DNA of 64,000 bases from Corynebacterium sp. MSK041 (GCF_030232265.1 NZ_JASPJK010000001.1:310001-374000), one strand, 5' to 3'. Shown: positions 45,989 to 55,762, numbered from the stretch's first letter. Program-made: numbers and translations. The notes: a model not told the origin generated them from the letters alone.

Positions 45989-46852
45989 ATGGACGTGGGG
46001 AGAGAGCTGGGGTTGGTGGCGGGGCTCGTCGATAAGCGAAAAAGCGATGGGCTAATGGTGGCAGTGAGCGCATCACGTGCGATGTGTGCAGAAATGTACG
46101 CAACGCTGAGCTCTCATGAGAGGCGCTGGCTGCGCGCGGCGGCTGTGGCGCAAAGTCACCCAAAGGCTGTGGTGACGGGGCGTGCGGCCGCGCGGTTGAC
46201 CAACATGTGGGTTGTTGCAACCAGCGAAGAGACGGTCGAACTCATGCTGCCCAGCGGTGGTGTGCCGCAACGATCGCGGTGGGCGGAAGGGGTGAGCTAC
46301 CACCGTGGTGCCCTCGCTCCACATGAGATTGGGTATATCGAGGCCTACGGAGGGTTCGCAGTGACCACGCCGATCCGCACCGCGATCGATATTGTTACCC
46401 GTCACGGATTCGCCGAAGGGATCGTGGCCTTCGACTGGCTGCTCGCATCGCGTAAGGTGACCCGCGATGAGCTCCGCGCCACCGTTGATGCCATGCGCGG
46501 TAAGAAAGGAGTCGCGGTTGTGCGGAAAGTTCTCGCACATGCGGTGGCCAACTCCCAATCACCGTATGAAAGCTATGCGCGAGCATTGCTGATTTGCGCG
46601 GGGCTTTTTCCCACGACCCAAGCACCCATCGGGCCGTACCTAGTCGACCTGCTCATTGGCTTAGTTGTCATCGAGATCGACGGGAAAGTGAAGTACGACG
46701 GCACCACCTACCGGCCAGTTGCTGAGACTCTCCTCCGCGAACGTGAGCGAGAGGTGCAGATCCAGAACAGTGGCTATGTGGTGCGCCGGGTGAAACCGGC
46801 AGACCTGCTACGGGACCCGGAGGGGTTCGTCGCGGGGATCATGACGGCGTAG
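45989..46852 (+). CDS. AbiEi-like/DUF559-type protein with a PD-(D/E)XK nuclease-like C-terminus
   Basis: The 287-residue protein has an N-terminal half with the VTGRAAARL and TTPIRTAIDI pattern of AbiEi-like transcription-factor/toxin families. Its C-terminal half resembles the Vsr/DUF559 nuclease fold: Glu in SPYESYAR, then YLVDLLIG, VIEIDGKVKYDG, REREREVQ and GYVVRRVK. Such genes are common, often solitary, in corynebacteria, and a defence or toxin role is only inferred. ATG 45989 follows GGGGG; an in-frame ATG at 46055 would place the extended repeat (46027-46042) in the leader rather than the gene. Confidence 0.7.
   Translation: MDVGRELGLVAGLVDKRKSDGLMVAVSASRAMCAEMYATLSSHERRWLRAAAVAQSHPKAVVTGRAAARLTNMWVVATSEETVELMLPSGGVPQRSRWAEGVSYHRGALAPHEIGYIEAYGGFAVTTPIRTAIDIVTRHGFAEGIVAFDWLLASRKVTRDELRATVDAMRGKKGVAVVRKVLAHAVANSQSPYESYARALLICAGLFPTTQAPIGPYLVDLLIGLVVIEIDGKVKYDGTTYRPVAETLLREREREVQIQNSGYVVRRVKPADLLRDPEGFVAGIMTA
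46027..46042 (+). repeat. Extended dispersed element at the 5' end of the DUF559-like gene
   Basis: An exact CGTCGATAAGCGAAAA copy is preceded by GGGG-rich sequence, as at 22092 and 52026. In the annotated frame it encodes VDKRK. Confidence 0.78.
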
Positions 46853-46947
46853 GCCGCTGCCGGGTCGGTTTGACGATGGCAAGTGGCGAAACCTAAAACA
46901 CCAGGTCAGTTTTGGCCTTCAGTCGCCATAGTCAAACCGTTCAACAG

Positions 46948-47670
46948 CTAGACGACGAGCGTCAGCCGGTTCCCATCCACTTCCACCGTCATCCCGGCAG
47001 CCTCAGCGATGGCTGCGACACCCTCGATATCAGTGACCGAGTCCGCATCGGGAGCGGTGGCCAGCACGCGGGCGAGCTCGCCTTTGTAGTGCTTGTTGAA
47101 GTGGCTGACCACCTTGCGTGTGCCATCCTCCTGCAACGACTCGACGCGGACGGTGATCGCGTCGGGCACAGGGCCGAGTTGCTGGTAAGCGCCGGAGCGC
47201 ATGTCCACGATCAGATCATCCACCGCGAGCAGAGCGTCGGTGATGGCGGTGCCCCAGCGGGCTTTCATGGTGGGGGTACTGCGCTGAGACGGAAGTTTCG
47301 AGCCACCGGAGAGCCGGTAGCGGGGGATCATGTCGCCGGCGCGGACAACGCCGAAGAGGGCGGAGCCGATGGCCAGGCGCGCCAGGGCGGGGTCGGGGAG
47401 GGTGTCGGCAGACAATGCGTCATAAAGCACTCCCGTATACCGGTAGATGGCGGGCATGACGGGCGCTGAGCGCAGCGAGAGGTTCTCCGCGGCTTCCTCG
47501 CGCTTGGTCGGAGGGAGTTTGAGCGCGGACATCATCTCGTCGAGCTCGAGTGCGGCAAGGTCATCCATGATCTCATTGCGGATCGAATCGAGGGATGGGA
47601 AAGAGACGTCGATGCCATCCATTTCGCCGCCGGGAGCTTTGGTTTCAGAAGGCGGAAGCACAATCAGCAT
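46948..47670 (-). CDS. yaaA: YaaA family peroxide stress protein (UPF0246)
   Basis: YaaA proteins limit damage by unincorporated iron during peroxide stress and bind DNA in E. coli. The 240-residue protein has the family start [11 protein letters not shown], then [24 protein letters not shown] and the C-terminal [12 protein letters not shown]. The start at 47670 follows TAGTTT by 7 nt (leaderless). It is head-to-head with proS, 44 bp between start codons. Confidence 0.9.
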   Translation of the reverse strand: MLIVLPPSETKAPGGEMDGIDVSFPSLDSIRNEIMDDLAALELDEMMSALKLPPTKREEAAENLSLRSAPVMPAIYRYTGVLYDALSADTLPDPALARLAIGSALFGVVRAGDMIPRYRLSGGSKLPSQRSTPTMKARWGTAITDALLAVDDLIVDMRSGAYQQLGPVPDAITVRVESLQEDGTRKVVSHFNKHYKGELARVLATAPDADSVTDIEGVAAIAEAAGMTVEVDGNRLTLVV

Positions 47671-47714
47671 GCCGTCCAAACTACATGTCCACGGGCAGGG
47701 TTAAGATGACGGGC
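47671..47714. promoter_or_regulatory. Divergent leaderless promoters of yaaA and proS
   Basis: On the minus strand TAGTTT (47678-47683) lies 7 nt before the yaaA ATG. On the plus strand TAAGAT (47702-47707) lies 7 nt before the proS ATG. The two -10 boxes are 18 bp apart. Confidence 0.6.
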
Positions 47715-49493
47715 ATGATCACACGTTTGTCCACGCTGTTCCTGCGCACGCTGCGCGAAGACCCTGCTGATGCTGAGGTGCCCAGCCACAAGCTGCTGGT
47801 GCGCGCCGGGTATATCCGCCGTGCGGCGCCGGGCGTGTATTCGTGGTTGCCGCTCGGTTTGCGGGCTGTGCGCAACATCGAGGAGATTGTGCGCGAGGAG
47901 ATGAACGCGATCGGTGCACAGGAGCTCCTGTTCCCGGCGCTTTTGCCGCGTGAGCCGTATGAGGCGACGAACCGTTGGACAGAGTACGGCGATGATCTGT
48001 TCCGTCTGAAGGACCGCAAGGGCACGGACATGCTGCTGGGCCCGACGCATGAGGAGATGTTCACGCTCGCCGTGAAGGACTTGTACTCGTCGTACAAGGA
48101 TTTCCCGGTGACGCTGTACCAGATTCAGACGAAGTACCGCGATGAGGCGCGTCCGCGCGCGGGCATTCTGCGTGGCCGTGAGTTCGTGATGAAGGACTCT
48201 TACTCCTTCGACATGTCCGATGAGGGCCTGGATGAGTCCTACACGAAGCACCGTGGCGCGTACGAGCGGATCTTTGACCGCGTGGGCCTGAAGTATGAGA
48301 TTTGCCAGGCCACGTCAGGTGCGATGGGTGGTTCCGCCTCCGAAGAATTCCTCGCATACTCGGACAACGGCGAGGACACATTTGTTGTCTCCACCGCGGG
48401 GGATTTCGCGGCGAACGTAGAGGCTGTGGTGACGGTTCCTCCGGCGGAGCAGCCGATCGAGGGCCAGCCGGAAGCGGTCGTGCATGACACGCCGAAGTCG
48501 GAGACGATTGAGACGCTCGTCGAGTGGGCAAACAGCGTGGGCGTGCTTATCGACGGCCGCCCGGTCGAAGCCGCTGACACCCTCAAGTGCATGGTTGTGA
48601 AGGTCAACGATCCGCGCCAGGTGGACGAGGATGGCAAGCCGGTCGGCCCGCAGCTGACTGGTGTGCTCATCCCGGGTGACCGCGAGCTGGATGAAAAGCG
48701 CCTCGAGGCGTCCCTCGAACCGGCCACCTTTGAGCTGGCCAGCGAAGAGGACTTCAAGAACAATTCCTTCCTGGTCAAGGGCTACGTCGGCCCGAAGGCA
48801 CTGAACGCCAACGGTGTGAAGGTCTACGCCGATCCGCGCGTGGTTGCTGGTTCCTCCTGGATCACCGGTGCGGATGCGCCGCAGAAGCACGTTGTTGGCC
48901 TGGTGGCTGGCCGCGATTTCGAGGTCGATGAGTTCATCGAGGCAGCGGAGATCAAGGAGGGTGACCCGTCGCCAAGCGGCAACGGCACTGTGAAGCTGGC
49001 GCGCGGCATTGAGCTGGGCCACATCTTCCAGCTTGGCCGTAAGTACACCGAGGCGATGGATGTGCAGATCCTCGACGAGAACGGCAAGCGTGCTGTTCCG
49101 ACAATGGGGTCTTACGGCATCGGCGTGACCCGCATGCTCGCCGTGATCGCGGAGCAGACCCACGATGAGAAGGGCCTGGTCTGGCCGAAGGAGATCGCGC
49201 CGTACCAGGTGCACCTCGCCGTGGCTAACAAGGATGAGGCCGCGCTCAAAGAGGGTGAGCGCCTGGTGGGCGAGTTTGAAAAGGCCGGCATCGATGTGCT
49301 TTTCGACGATCGCCCGAAGGTCTCCCCAGGCGTCAAGTTCAAGGATGCTGAACTTCTGGGTATGCCGTTCATTGTGATCCTCGGTCGTTCCTTCGCCGAC
49401 GGAATCATTGAGCTGCGTATCCGCGGTGGTGAAACGCTGGAGGTTCCGGCGGATCAGATCGTGGACAAGGTGCGCGAACTGGTCAACGGCTAG
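47715..49493 (+). CDS. proS: Prolyl-tRNA synthetase
   Basis: ProS charges tRNA-Pro. The 592-residue protein is the bacterial long form: class II motif 1 region ([18 protein letters not shown]), motif 2 ([21 protein letters not shown]), a YbaK-like editing insertion (~residues 240-400), motif 3 (GSYGIGVTR) and an anticodon-binding domain at the C-terminus. ATG 47715 is set by the leaderless -10 TAAGAT 7 nt upstream. Two motif copies (48545, 49298) encode LID and LFD here. Confidence 0.95.
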   Translation: MITRLSTLFLRTLREDPADAEVPSHKLLVRAGYIRRAAPGVYSWLPLGLRAVRNIEEIVREEMNAIGAQELLFPALLPREPYEATNRWTEYGDDLFRLKDRKGTDMLLGPTHEEMFTLAVKDLYSSYKDFPVTLYQIQTKYRDEARPRAGILRGREFVMKDSYSFDMSDEGLDESYTKHRGAYERIFDRVGLKYEICQATSGAMGGSASEEFLAYSDNGEDTFVVSTAGDFAANVEAVVTVPPAEQPIEGQPEAVVHDTPKSETIETLVEWANSVGVLIDGRPVEAADTLKCMVVKVNDPRQVDEDGKPVGPQLTGVLIPGDRELDEKRLEASLEPATFELASEEDFKNNSFLVKGYVGPKALNANGVKVYADPRVVAGSSWITGADAPQKHVVGLVAGRDFEVDEFIEAAEIKEGDPSPSGNGTVKLARGIELGHIFQLGRKYTEAMDVQILDENGKRAVPTMGSYGIGVTRMLAVIAEQTHDEKGLVWPKEIAPYQVHLAVANKDEAALKEGERLVGEFEKAGIDVLFDDRPKVSPGVKFKDAELLGMPFIVILGRSFADGIIELRIRGGETLEVPADQIVDKVRELVNG

Positions 49494-49502
49494 CGCTAAC
49501 GG

Positions 49503-50312
49503 CTAGTTCTGGCTGGCTGCGCTTTGGGCGTGGCCGGCTAACAGGATGGCCAGTTCACGCCATTCGGGGGAATCAGCATTGGCGGCTGCGGCGCGCCAAT
49601 GCTCAACCAGGTTGTTTTCTAGCGCGTCGACGAACGCCGTGGCTTCAGCCGGGTTTGTCGGTGCGCCGTCGGGGATCTCATAGCCGGCTTCGCGGGCGGG
49701 AAGCTCCGCAGTGGGGAAGGTGTGGTGGAGGGTGGCCACGCGGGCGTCATGAAGCAGCCGCAGATCGTTGATGCGGCTGTGGAGTTGCTCGTCGGCGTAG
49801 GCGCTGGCGATGTCCAGGCCGAATTCCACGGCGTACTCGGCGCTGACGAGCTCCTTGGCGGCATTGAGGGGCTCAAGCCCCTCAATGGGGGGCTTAAAGC
49901 CATCAATCGGGAGCTTCGCGGCGGCAGCAGCGTCGATCGCTTGAGCAATCACGAGATCGCGGGATTCGGCGGGGACTTTATCGGCGGCTGTGGCGGTGCG
50001 GGTAACAAGGTCCTCCGCGGTACCGCTGGCGGGAAGGTCGGTGTCGCCGTACGTGACGTTGCAGGAGGTGGGCACATCGCCGTGTTCATTGGTTCCACAC
50101 AGGCGCCGTGCTTCCTCTTGAAGTTGGTCAGCGTGGGTGGCGCGGAGTTCGTTCCACTCGTTGTTGCCACCGAATTGATCGGCGGAGGCCTGCTTGGCTA
50201 GCTCCATGATGGTGCCGTTGGCGCGCGGGCCAAAGAGATCGGCGGGGGAGCAGGCGGTTAGTGGCAAGACTGCGACGATGCATAGGGCAGCGAAATGGCG
50301 GGGGGACTTCAC
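49503..50312 (-). CDS. DUF4439-like lipoprotein
   Basis: The 269-residue product has a lipoprotein signal (PLTACSPADLFG, Cys at ~21) and a mostly helical C-terminal half (~125-265) resembling the ferritin-like DUF4439 domain found at this locus in mycobacteria. Function is unknown. GTG 50312 is preferred because TAGGGT (50320-50325, minus strand) lies 7 nt upstream; the longer frame from 50357 runs into rimP. It converges on proS with a 9-bp gap. Confidence 0.78.
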   Translation of the reverse strand: MKSPRHFAALCIVAVLPLTACSPADLFGPRANGTIMELAKQASADQFGGNNEWNELRATHADQLQEEARRLCGTNEHGDVPTSCNVTYGDTDLPASGTAEDLVTRTATAADKVPAESRDLVIAQAIDAAAAAKLPIDGFKPPIEGLEPLNAAKELVSAEYAVEFGLDIASAYADEQLHSRINDLRLLHDARVATLHHTFPTAELPAREAGYEIPDGAPTNPAEATAFVDALENNLVEHWRAAAANADSPEWRELAILLAGHAQSAASQN

Positions 50313-50350
50313 GTGGTCGACCCTACCGGCAGGGCAGTACAGTGGCCTGC
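50313..50350. promoter_or_regulatory. Divergent leaderless promoters of the lipoprotein gene and rimP
   Basis: Only 38 bp separate the start codons. The minus-strand -10 TAGGGT (50320-50325) and the plus-strand -10 TACAGT (50338-50343) each lie 7 nt from their start and 12 bp from each other, so bound polymerases would overlap. Confidence 0.62.
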
Positions 50351-50914
50351 ATGGCATTCCCGCAAGTTGAAGAACTCACTGCTCTGATCCGCCCAGTTAC
50401 TGATGCGCGGGGCTTTGACATCGAAACCGTGAAAACGGTCAAAGCTGGCAAAAAGTCCCAGGTCGTTGTCGCTGTGTCGGGTGATGACGCGCCGACGCTG
50501 GACCAGTTGGAAGAGGTGTCCAATGAGCTTTCTGAGCTTTTCGACGCTGCCGAGGACCGCGGCGACGTCAACTTCGGCGCCGGCTACACCTTGGAGGTGA
50601 CCACCCCTGGCATTGATCTGCCACTGACGGAGCTCCGCCACTGGCGCCGTAATCGGGGGCGACTGGTGAAGCTGAGCGGGGAGGTCTTCCGTATTGGCGC
50701 CGTGGATGAGGCAACCGAGCAGGTGGTGCTCATCGTGCCGGTGAAGAAGGGGGAGCCTGGTGTGCGCGTGGTTCCTATTTCGGATGTGTCGGGTGCAGTG
50801 GTAGAAATTGAGTTCAACGCTCCGCCACAAACAGAGATCGACGTGGCGGAAACACCCTTCGGCGAGATCGCTGAGATCGCCGAGGAAAGCACCACCGGGA
50901 AGGACGACAAGTGA
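50351..50914 (+). CDS. rimP: Ribosome maturation factor RimP
   Basis: RimP aids 30S assembly. The 187-residue protein has the two-domain family sequence with ARGFDIETVKTVKAG, the GVDLPLT-like PGIDLPLTELRHWRRNRGRLVKL and an SH3-like C-terminus, followed by an acidic tail. ATG 50351 is leaderless (TACAGT, 7-nt spacer). Its stop overlaps nusA by 4 bp, starting the rimP-nusA-ylxR-infB cluster. Motif copy at 50536. Confidence 0.94.
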   Translation: MAFPQVEELTALIRPVTDARGFDIETVKTVKAGKKSQVVVAVSGDDAPTLDQLEEVSNELSELFDAAEDRGDVNFGAGYTLEVTTPGIDLPLTELRHWRRNRGRLVKLSGEVFRIGAVDEATEQVVLIVPVKKGEPGVRVVPISDVSGAVVEIEFNAPPQTEIDVAETPFGEIAEIAEESTTGKDDK

Positions 50915-51957
50915 ATATTGACATCGCAGCACTAAAAAACATTGAAAAGGAAGCCGGCATTCCGGTTGAGGACCTTCTGGGCACTATTGCTGCTGCACTG
51001 CTGCACGCCTACCGCGAGCACAAGAACGATGGGATGACTCCAACGGCTCCTACTGAAGGTTCCAAGGCGCGGGTGGACATTGATACCGAGACTGGTGATG
51101 TTGAGGTCATTGTCAGCGAACTGGATGAAGAAGGCAACGCCGTCTCCGAATTCGATGACACCCCGGTGAACTTCTCTCGCGTGGGTGCTTTGGCTGTGCG
51201 CGACGCGATTCTGAAGCGTCTGCGTCAGGCTGAGGCGCAGCGTGCATTCGGTGAATACTCCGAGCTCGAAGGCAAGGTTGTCTCTGGTGTTGTGCAGCGT
51301 GATGCGAATGCGAACGCGCGCGGCATCGTCGTGGTGCAGTTGGGTACCGAGTCTGACCCGCAGGACGGTATCTTGCTTCCCGCCGAGCAGATCCCGGGTG
51401 AGAAGCTCGAGCATGGTGACCGCGTGAAGGCCTACGTGGTGGGTGTTTCCGGTGGTGAGCGAGGCACGACGGTGAACCTGTCGCGCACGCACCCGGAACT
51501 CGTCCGTGGTCTGTTTGCGCTCGAGGTGCCAGAGGTTGCTGATGGGGCAGTGGAGCTGGTGTCCATTGCGCGTGAGGCTGGCCACCGTTCCAAGGTCTCC
51601 GTCAAGGGTGTAGCTAAGGGCATTAACGCTAAGGGGGCCTGCATTGGCCCGCGTGGTGCGCGCGTGACCAACATTATGGAGGAACTTGGCGGCGAGAAGA
51701 TCGACATCGTTGACTACTCCGATGACCCAGCCGTGTACGTGGGCAATGCGCTGGCACCGTCCAAGGTTGTCCGCGTGGAAGTTCTCGATCATGATGCCCA
51801 GACTGCCCGAGTGACCGTGCCGGACTACCAGCTGTCCTTGGCCATTGGCCGTGAAGGTCAAAATGCTCGTCTGGCAGCGCGCCTCACCGGCTGGAAAATC
51901 GACATCCACTCCGATTCCGGTGTGGGGACGACAGATCAGACCGACCAAGCGGAGTAA
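50911..51957 (+). CDS. nusA: Transcription termination/antitermination factor NusA
   Basis: NusA binds RNA polymerase and RNA to tune pausing, termination and rRNA antitermination. The 348-residue protein has the N-terminal polymerase-binding domain, the S1 domain (EGKVVSGVVQRDANARGIVVVQLG-type segment near residue 115) and tandem KH domains (IGPRGARVTNIMEELGGEKIDIV; IGREGQNARLAARLTGWKIDI). The length is normal for actinobacteria, which lack the C-terminal acidic repeats. The GTGA overlap couples it to rimP. Confidence 0.95.
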   Translation: MNIDIAALKNIEKEAGIPVEDLLGTIAAALLHAYREHKNDGMTPTAPTEGSKARVDIDTETGDVEVIVSELDEEGNAVSEFDDTPVNFSRVGALAVRDAILKRLRQAEAQRAFGEYSELEGKVVSGVVQRDANANARGIVVVQLGTESDPQDGILLPAEQIPGEKLEHGDRVKAYVVGVSGGERGTTVNLSRTHPELVRGLFALEVPEVADGAVELVSIAREAGHRSKVSVKGVAKGINAKGACIGPRGARVTNIMEELGGEKIDIVDYSDDPAVYVGNALAPSKVVRVEVLDHDAQTARVTVPDYQLSLAIGREGQNARLAARLTGWKIDIHSDSGVGTTDQTDQAE

Positions 51958-52025
51958 CAGTTCGCGCCAAAGTGGCGTAAGGTGGTTCAGTGGCTTCAAT
52001 CTGGCAGAACTGCTGGGGTAGGGGT

Positions 52026-52041
52026 CGTCGATAAGCGAAAA
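52026..52041 (+). repeat. Extended dispersed element, abutting the ylxR start codon
   Basis: This is an exact copy of CGTCGATAAGCGAAAA; its last A is the A of the ylxR ATG. It is preceded by GGGGTAGGGGT. Identical 16-mers occur at 22092-22107 and 46027-46042. Confidence 0.8.
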
Positions 52042-52352
52042 TGAGCAAGAAACATGAACCAGTCCGCATGTGCATAGCCACACGCCAACTGCAACCAGCA
52101 ACAAAGCTCCTCCGCATCGTCGTCGACCCGGCTGATCCAACACGGATCATCCCCGACCCCAAGCGGATCTTGCCGGGACGCGGAGCGTGGATCACACCCA
52201 CGCTCGCTGCGTGTGAGCAGGCGGAATCACGCCGCGCCTTCGGGCGGGCCCTCCGCGTGTCTGCGAAAGTGGACACTAGCCATGTGCGCAAGTACATCGC
52301 CGACGTGGAAACCACCACGCCGGCGGGCAAAACAGTAAGTGAAAAGGACTAA
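52041..52352 (+). CDS. ylxR: YlxR family RNA-binding/nucleoid-associated protein (DUF448)
   Basis: The 103-residue basic protein has the YlxR fold: PVRMCIATRQ, the GRGAWI loop and the RRAFGRALR helix. Relatives bind RNA or DNA and influence transcription. It is conserved between nusA and infB in most bacteria. No RBS precedes ATG 52041; instead the start codon directly follows an extended dispersed element, so initiation may depend on an unusual context. Confidence 0.9.
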   Translation: MSKKHEPVRMCIATRQLQPATKLLRIVVDPADPTRIIPDPKRILPGRGAWITPTLAACEQAESRRAFGRALRVSAKVDTSHVRKYIADVETTTPAGKTVSEKD

Positions 52353-52416
52353 AGAACTGATGAGTCTTCAACCATGAAGCAGAAAATGCATCAGCGATGA
52401 ACGTCATGACCATCGT

Positions 52417-52462
52417 CTAGAGGTCGCCCGCGTAGCTCCGCGAGCTGCCGTGCCACCTCTAG
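52417..52462 (+). promoter_or_regulatory. Structured leader hairpin upstream of infB
   Basis: CTAGAGGT (52417-52424) pairs perfectly with ACCTCTAG (52455-52462), enclosing a second small stem AGCTC/GAGCT. It lies 8 nt before the infB RBS AGAGGAG (~52471) and has no T tract, so it looks like a translational or mRNA-stability element rather than a terminator. Confidence 0.5.
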
Positions 52463-52481
52463 CCTGACCAAGAGGAGACAC

Positions 52482-55223
52482 GTGCCCGGAAAGCTACGCG
52501 TTCACGAACTGGCAAAACAGCTCGGCGTAACAAGTAAGGAACTACTCGCCACCCTGAAAGAGGAAGGCGAGTTTGTAAAGACTGCTTCTTCCACCATCGA
52601 ACCCCCGGTGGTGAAGAAAATGATTGCGCTCTACGAAGAGCGCGGTGGCGGTGCTGCCGACGCGAAGGATGCGAAGGCCGCAGAAGCACCGAAGAAGCCG
52701 GCGGCGAAAACCGCTGCAAAGCCGGCTGCTAAGCCTGCCGCAAAGCCGGCACCGAAGTCTGCTGCTGCGAAGCCTGCTACGCCAGGTCCGAAGCCGGCTG
52801 CGCCGAAACCAGCTGAGGCTGCAAAGCCGGCTGCGCCCAAGCCTGCTGCGCCAGGACCGAAGCCGGCAGCTCCGAAGCCGGCCGCTAAGCCAGGGGATGC
52901 GGCATCTGCAATGCCACGCCCGATGCCGAAGCCGGGTGGTCGCCCACGCGTGGCTAACAACCCGTTCTCGTCCAACACTGGTGGCCCACGCCCACAGCCG
53001 CGTCCTGGTGGCAACCGTGGCGGCGGTGCAGGTGCTGGCGGGGGTCAGCGTCGTTCTGGTGGCGGCCAGGGCCAGCGTGGTTCCGGCGCACCGCGTCAAG
53101 GTGCACCGAGCCCAGCGGATATGGCTAATGCGCCAAGCCCGGGCCAGATGCCGTCGCGCGCCGCTACCCGCGGTGGTGGTCGTGGCCGTGGTCAGGGTGG
53201 CCCCGGTGGTGGTCGTGGCCGTGGACACGGCGGACCGGGCGGTCCCGGTGGCTTTGGCGGACCCGGTGGCGGGTTCCGCGGCCGTGGCGGTCGCCGTGGT
53301 GGTACCGCCGGTGCTTTCGGTCGCCCAGGTGGCGCACCTGGCCGTGGACGCAAGTCCAAGCGCCAGAAGCGTAATGAGTACGAGGAGATGCACGCACCGA
53401 ACGTCGTTGGTGGCGTTCGCCTGCCGGATGGCGGCGGTAAGACCGTTCGCCTGCGCCAGGGTGCGACCCTGTCTGACTTGGCAGAAAAGATTGGTACTGA
53501 GGCATCGAGCCTCGTCCAGGCTCTGTTCAACCTCGGCGAGATGGTGACGGCGACGCAGTCTGTCTCCGAAGACACCCTGCAGCTGCTGGGTGCGGAGATT
53601 AACTACGAAGTCCAGATTGTCTCCCCAGAGGATGAGGACCGTGAGCTGCTCGAGTCCTTCGACTTGCAGTTCGGTGAGGACGAAGGCGGTGAAGAGGCGC
53701 TCGAGCAGCGTCCACCGGTTGTGTCCGTCATGGGTCACGTTGACCACGGTAAGACTCGCTTGTTGGACTCCATCCGCAACGCCAACGTTGGTCGTGGTGA
53801 GGCTGGCGGTATTACCCAGGGCATTGGTGCGTACCAGACTGAGGTCACGCTTGATGGTGAACCCCGCAAGATCACCTTCCTGGACACCCCGGGCCACGAG
53901 GCGTTTACCGCCATGCGTGCCCGTGGTGCGAAGTCCACGGACTTGGCCATCCTCGTGGTCGCTGCAGATGACGGCGTGATGCCGCAGACCGTGGAAGCCA
54001 TTAACCACGCGAAGGCAGCTGATCTGCCGATCGTGGTTGCTGTGAACAAGGTGGATAAGCCTGAAGCACAGCCGGACAAGATTCGTGGCCAGCTCACTGA
54101 GTACGAGCTGGTGCCGGAGGAGTACGGCGGCGACACGATGTTCATTGACATCTCCGCGAAGAATGGCACCGGCATCGATGAGTTGCTGGAAGCTGTTCTG
54201 CTCACCGCCGATGCATCGCTGGAGCTCACCGCTAACCCGGACATGGATGCGCAGGGTCTGTCCATTGAGGCGCACCTGGACCGTGGCCGTGGTCCGGTGT
54301 CCACCGTGATCGTTCAGCGCGGTACCCTCCGCGTTGGCGATTCCATCGTTGTGGGCGGCAACTTCGGTCGCGTTCGCCGCATGATTGATGAGTGGGGCAA
54401 TGACGTGGAAGAAGCAGGCCCGTCCTGCCCGGTCCAGGTCCAAGGCCTCAACGGTGTTCCGGGTCCTGGTGATAACTTGCTCGTGGTCGAAGATGACCGC
54501 GTTGCGCGCCAGATCGCTGCACAGCGTGATGCCCGCCAGCGTGCTGCTATGCAGGCCCGCAAGAAGAAGCGCGTCTCCCTGGAGAACCTGGATCAGGCAC
54601 TCAAGGAGACGAACACGCTCAACCTCATTCTCAAGGGCGACAACGCCGGTTCGGTGGAAGCCCTGGAGGAGGCGCTGCTCAAGATCGAGGTCGACGACGA
54701 GGTGGATGTGAACATCATCGACCGCGGTGTCGGTGCGGTCACGCAGACCAACGTCTCTCTCGCTGCGGCGTCGGATGCTGTCATCGTGGCCTTCAACGTT
54801 CGCTCCGAGGGCAAGGCCACGGAAGAGGCCAATGAGGAAGGTGTGGAGATCCGCTACTACTCGGTGATCTACCAGGTCATCGAGGATGTGGAGGCTGCTC
54901 TCAAGGGCATGCTCAAGCCGGTCTACGAGGAGCGGGACCTGGGTACCGCGGAGATCCGCCAGATCTTCAAGGCATCCGCTGTGGGTCTCATCGCTGGTTG
55001 TATGGTCACCACTGGCAGTGTCAAGCGTGGTGCGAAGCTGCGCCTCGTGCGCGATGGCAACGTGATCACACCGGACGCAACCATCACCTCCCTGCGCCGG
55101 GAGAAGGACGACGTCACCGAAGTGGCCAAGGGCTACGAGTGCGGTATGGTCCTGTCCTACCCGGATATCCAGGTGGGCGATGAAATCCAGGCCTACGAGA
55201 TGGTCGAGGTACCAAGGACGTAG
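52482..55223 (+). CDS. infB: Translation initiation factor IF-2
   Basis: IF-2 is the GTPase that brings fMet-tRNA to the 30S subunit and promotes subunit joining. The 913-residue protein has the N-terminal IF2N helix ([18 protein letters not shown]), a Lys/Pro/Ala-rich linker (~60-150), a Gly/Arg-rich segment (~170-290), a second IF2N, then the GTPase core: GHVDHGKT near residue 413, DTPGHEAF near 468 and NKVDKP near 522. beta-barrel domains and the C-terminal tRNA-binding domain follow. GTG 52482 follows AGAGGAG. Confidence 0.96.
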   Translation: MPGKLRVHELAKQLGVTSKELLATLKEEGEFVKTASSTIEPPVVKKMIALYEERGGGAADAKDAKAAEAPKKPAAKTAAKPAAKPAAKPAPKSAAAKPATPGPKPAAPKPAEAAKPAAPKPAAPGPKPAAPKPAAKPGDAASAMPRPMPKPGGRPRVANNPFSSNTGGPRPQPRPGGNRGGGAGAGGGQRRSGGGQGQRGSGAPRQGAPSPADMANAPSPGQMPSRAATRGGGRGRGQGGPGGGRGRGHGGPGGPGGFGGPGGGFRGRGGRRGGTAGAFGRPGGAPGRGRKSKRQKRNEYEEMHAPNVVGGVRLPDGGGKTVRLRQGATLSDLAEKIGTEASSLVQALFNLGEMVTATQSVSEDTLQLLGAEINYEVQIVSPEDEDRELLESFDLQFGEDEGGEEALEQRPPVVSVMGHVDHGKTRLLDSIRNANVGRGEAGGITQGIGAYQTEVTLDGEPRKITFLDTPGHEAFTAMRARGAKSTDLAILVVAADDGVMPQTVEAINHAKAADLPIVVAVNKVDKPEAQPDKIRGQLTEYELVPEEYGGDTMFIDISAKNGTGIDELLEAVLLTADASLELTANPDMDAQGLSIEAHLDRGRGPVSTVIVQRGTLRVGDSIVVGGNFGRVRRMIDEWGNDVEEAGPSCPVQVQGLNGVPGPGDNLLVVEDDRVARQIAAQRDARQRAAMQARKKKRVSLENLDQALKETNTLNLILKGDNAGSVEALEEALLKIEVDDEVDVNIIDRGVGAVTQTNVSLAAASDAVIVAFNVRSEGKATEEANEEGVEIRYYSVIYQVIEDVEAALKGMLKPVYEERDLGTAEIRQIFKASAVGLIAGCMVTTGSVKRGAKLRLVRDGNVITPDATITSLRREKDDVTEVAKGYECGMVLSYPDIQVGDEIQAYEMVEVPRT

Positions 55224-55239
55224 GTGGGGGATGAGAGAG

Positions 55240-55275
55240 GTCGTCGATAAGCACATGCTTATCGACGACTTTCTT
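55240..55275 (+). terminator. infB terminator built from an inverted pair of the dispersed motif
   Basis: A perfect 14-bp stem (55240-55253 with 55256-55269) with a 2-nt loop is followed by TTTCTTT. Each arm contains a complete CGTCGATAAGC. Confidence 0.85.
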
Positions 55276-55327
55276 TAGCCCTGTAGACTTAAACCCTATT
55301 CTGCTGCTGACATCAAAGGAGTGACGT

Positions 55328-55762
55328 ATGGTTGACAACACGCGCGCACAACGCCTGGCAAAGAGAATCCAGACGATCGTGGCTAGCGCTATCGAGCGCC
55401 AGATCAAGGACCGCCGCTTGGAATTGGTCACCGTCACTGATGTCCGCGTGACCGGCGATTTGCATGACGCGACTGTGTACTACACGGTGCGCGGCGCGAA
55501 TATTGATGATGAGCCGGATTATGAGCAGGCGGCGGAAGCCCTCCACCGTGCTCGTGGTCAGCTGCGCAAGATCGTCGGCGATGAGCTGGGCGTGCGCTTC
55601 ACTCCAACGCTGGCTTTTGAGCTGGACACCGTGCCGGAGGCATCCGCCCGCATGGAGGAGCTTCTCGCTCGTGCGCGTGCCCGCGATGAGGAGCTGGCTG
55701 AGCTGAAGAAGAATGCCACCCCGGCGGGTGATGCGGACCCGTACAAGACGAGGGACGAATAA
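55328..55762 (+). CDS. rbfA: Ribosome-binding factor A
   Basis: RbfA assists late maturation of the 16S rRNA 5' end and cold adaptation. The 144-residue protein has the KH-like family sequence: [38 protein letters not shown] and a Glu/Ala-rich C-terminal tail. ATG 55328 follows AAAGGAG. It is directly followed (zero gap) by the DHH gene. Confidence 0.95.
   Translation: MVDNTRAQRLAKRIQTIVASAIERQIKDRRLELVTVTDVRVTGDLHDATVYYTVRGANIDDEPDYEQAAEALHRARGQLRKIVGDELGVRFTPTLAFELDTVPEASARMEELLARARARDEELAELKKNATPAGDADPYKTRDE

Noticed and set aside
52542..55256. A 904-codon open frame antisense to infB
   Set aside because: The translation is a mirror of infB codon bias with no recognisable domain; GC-rich genes here often leave antisense frames open.
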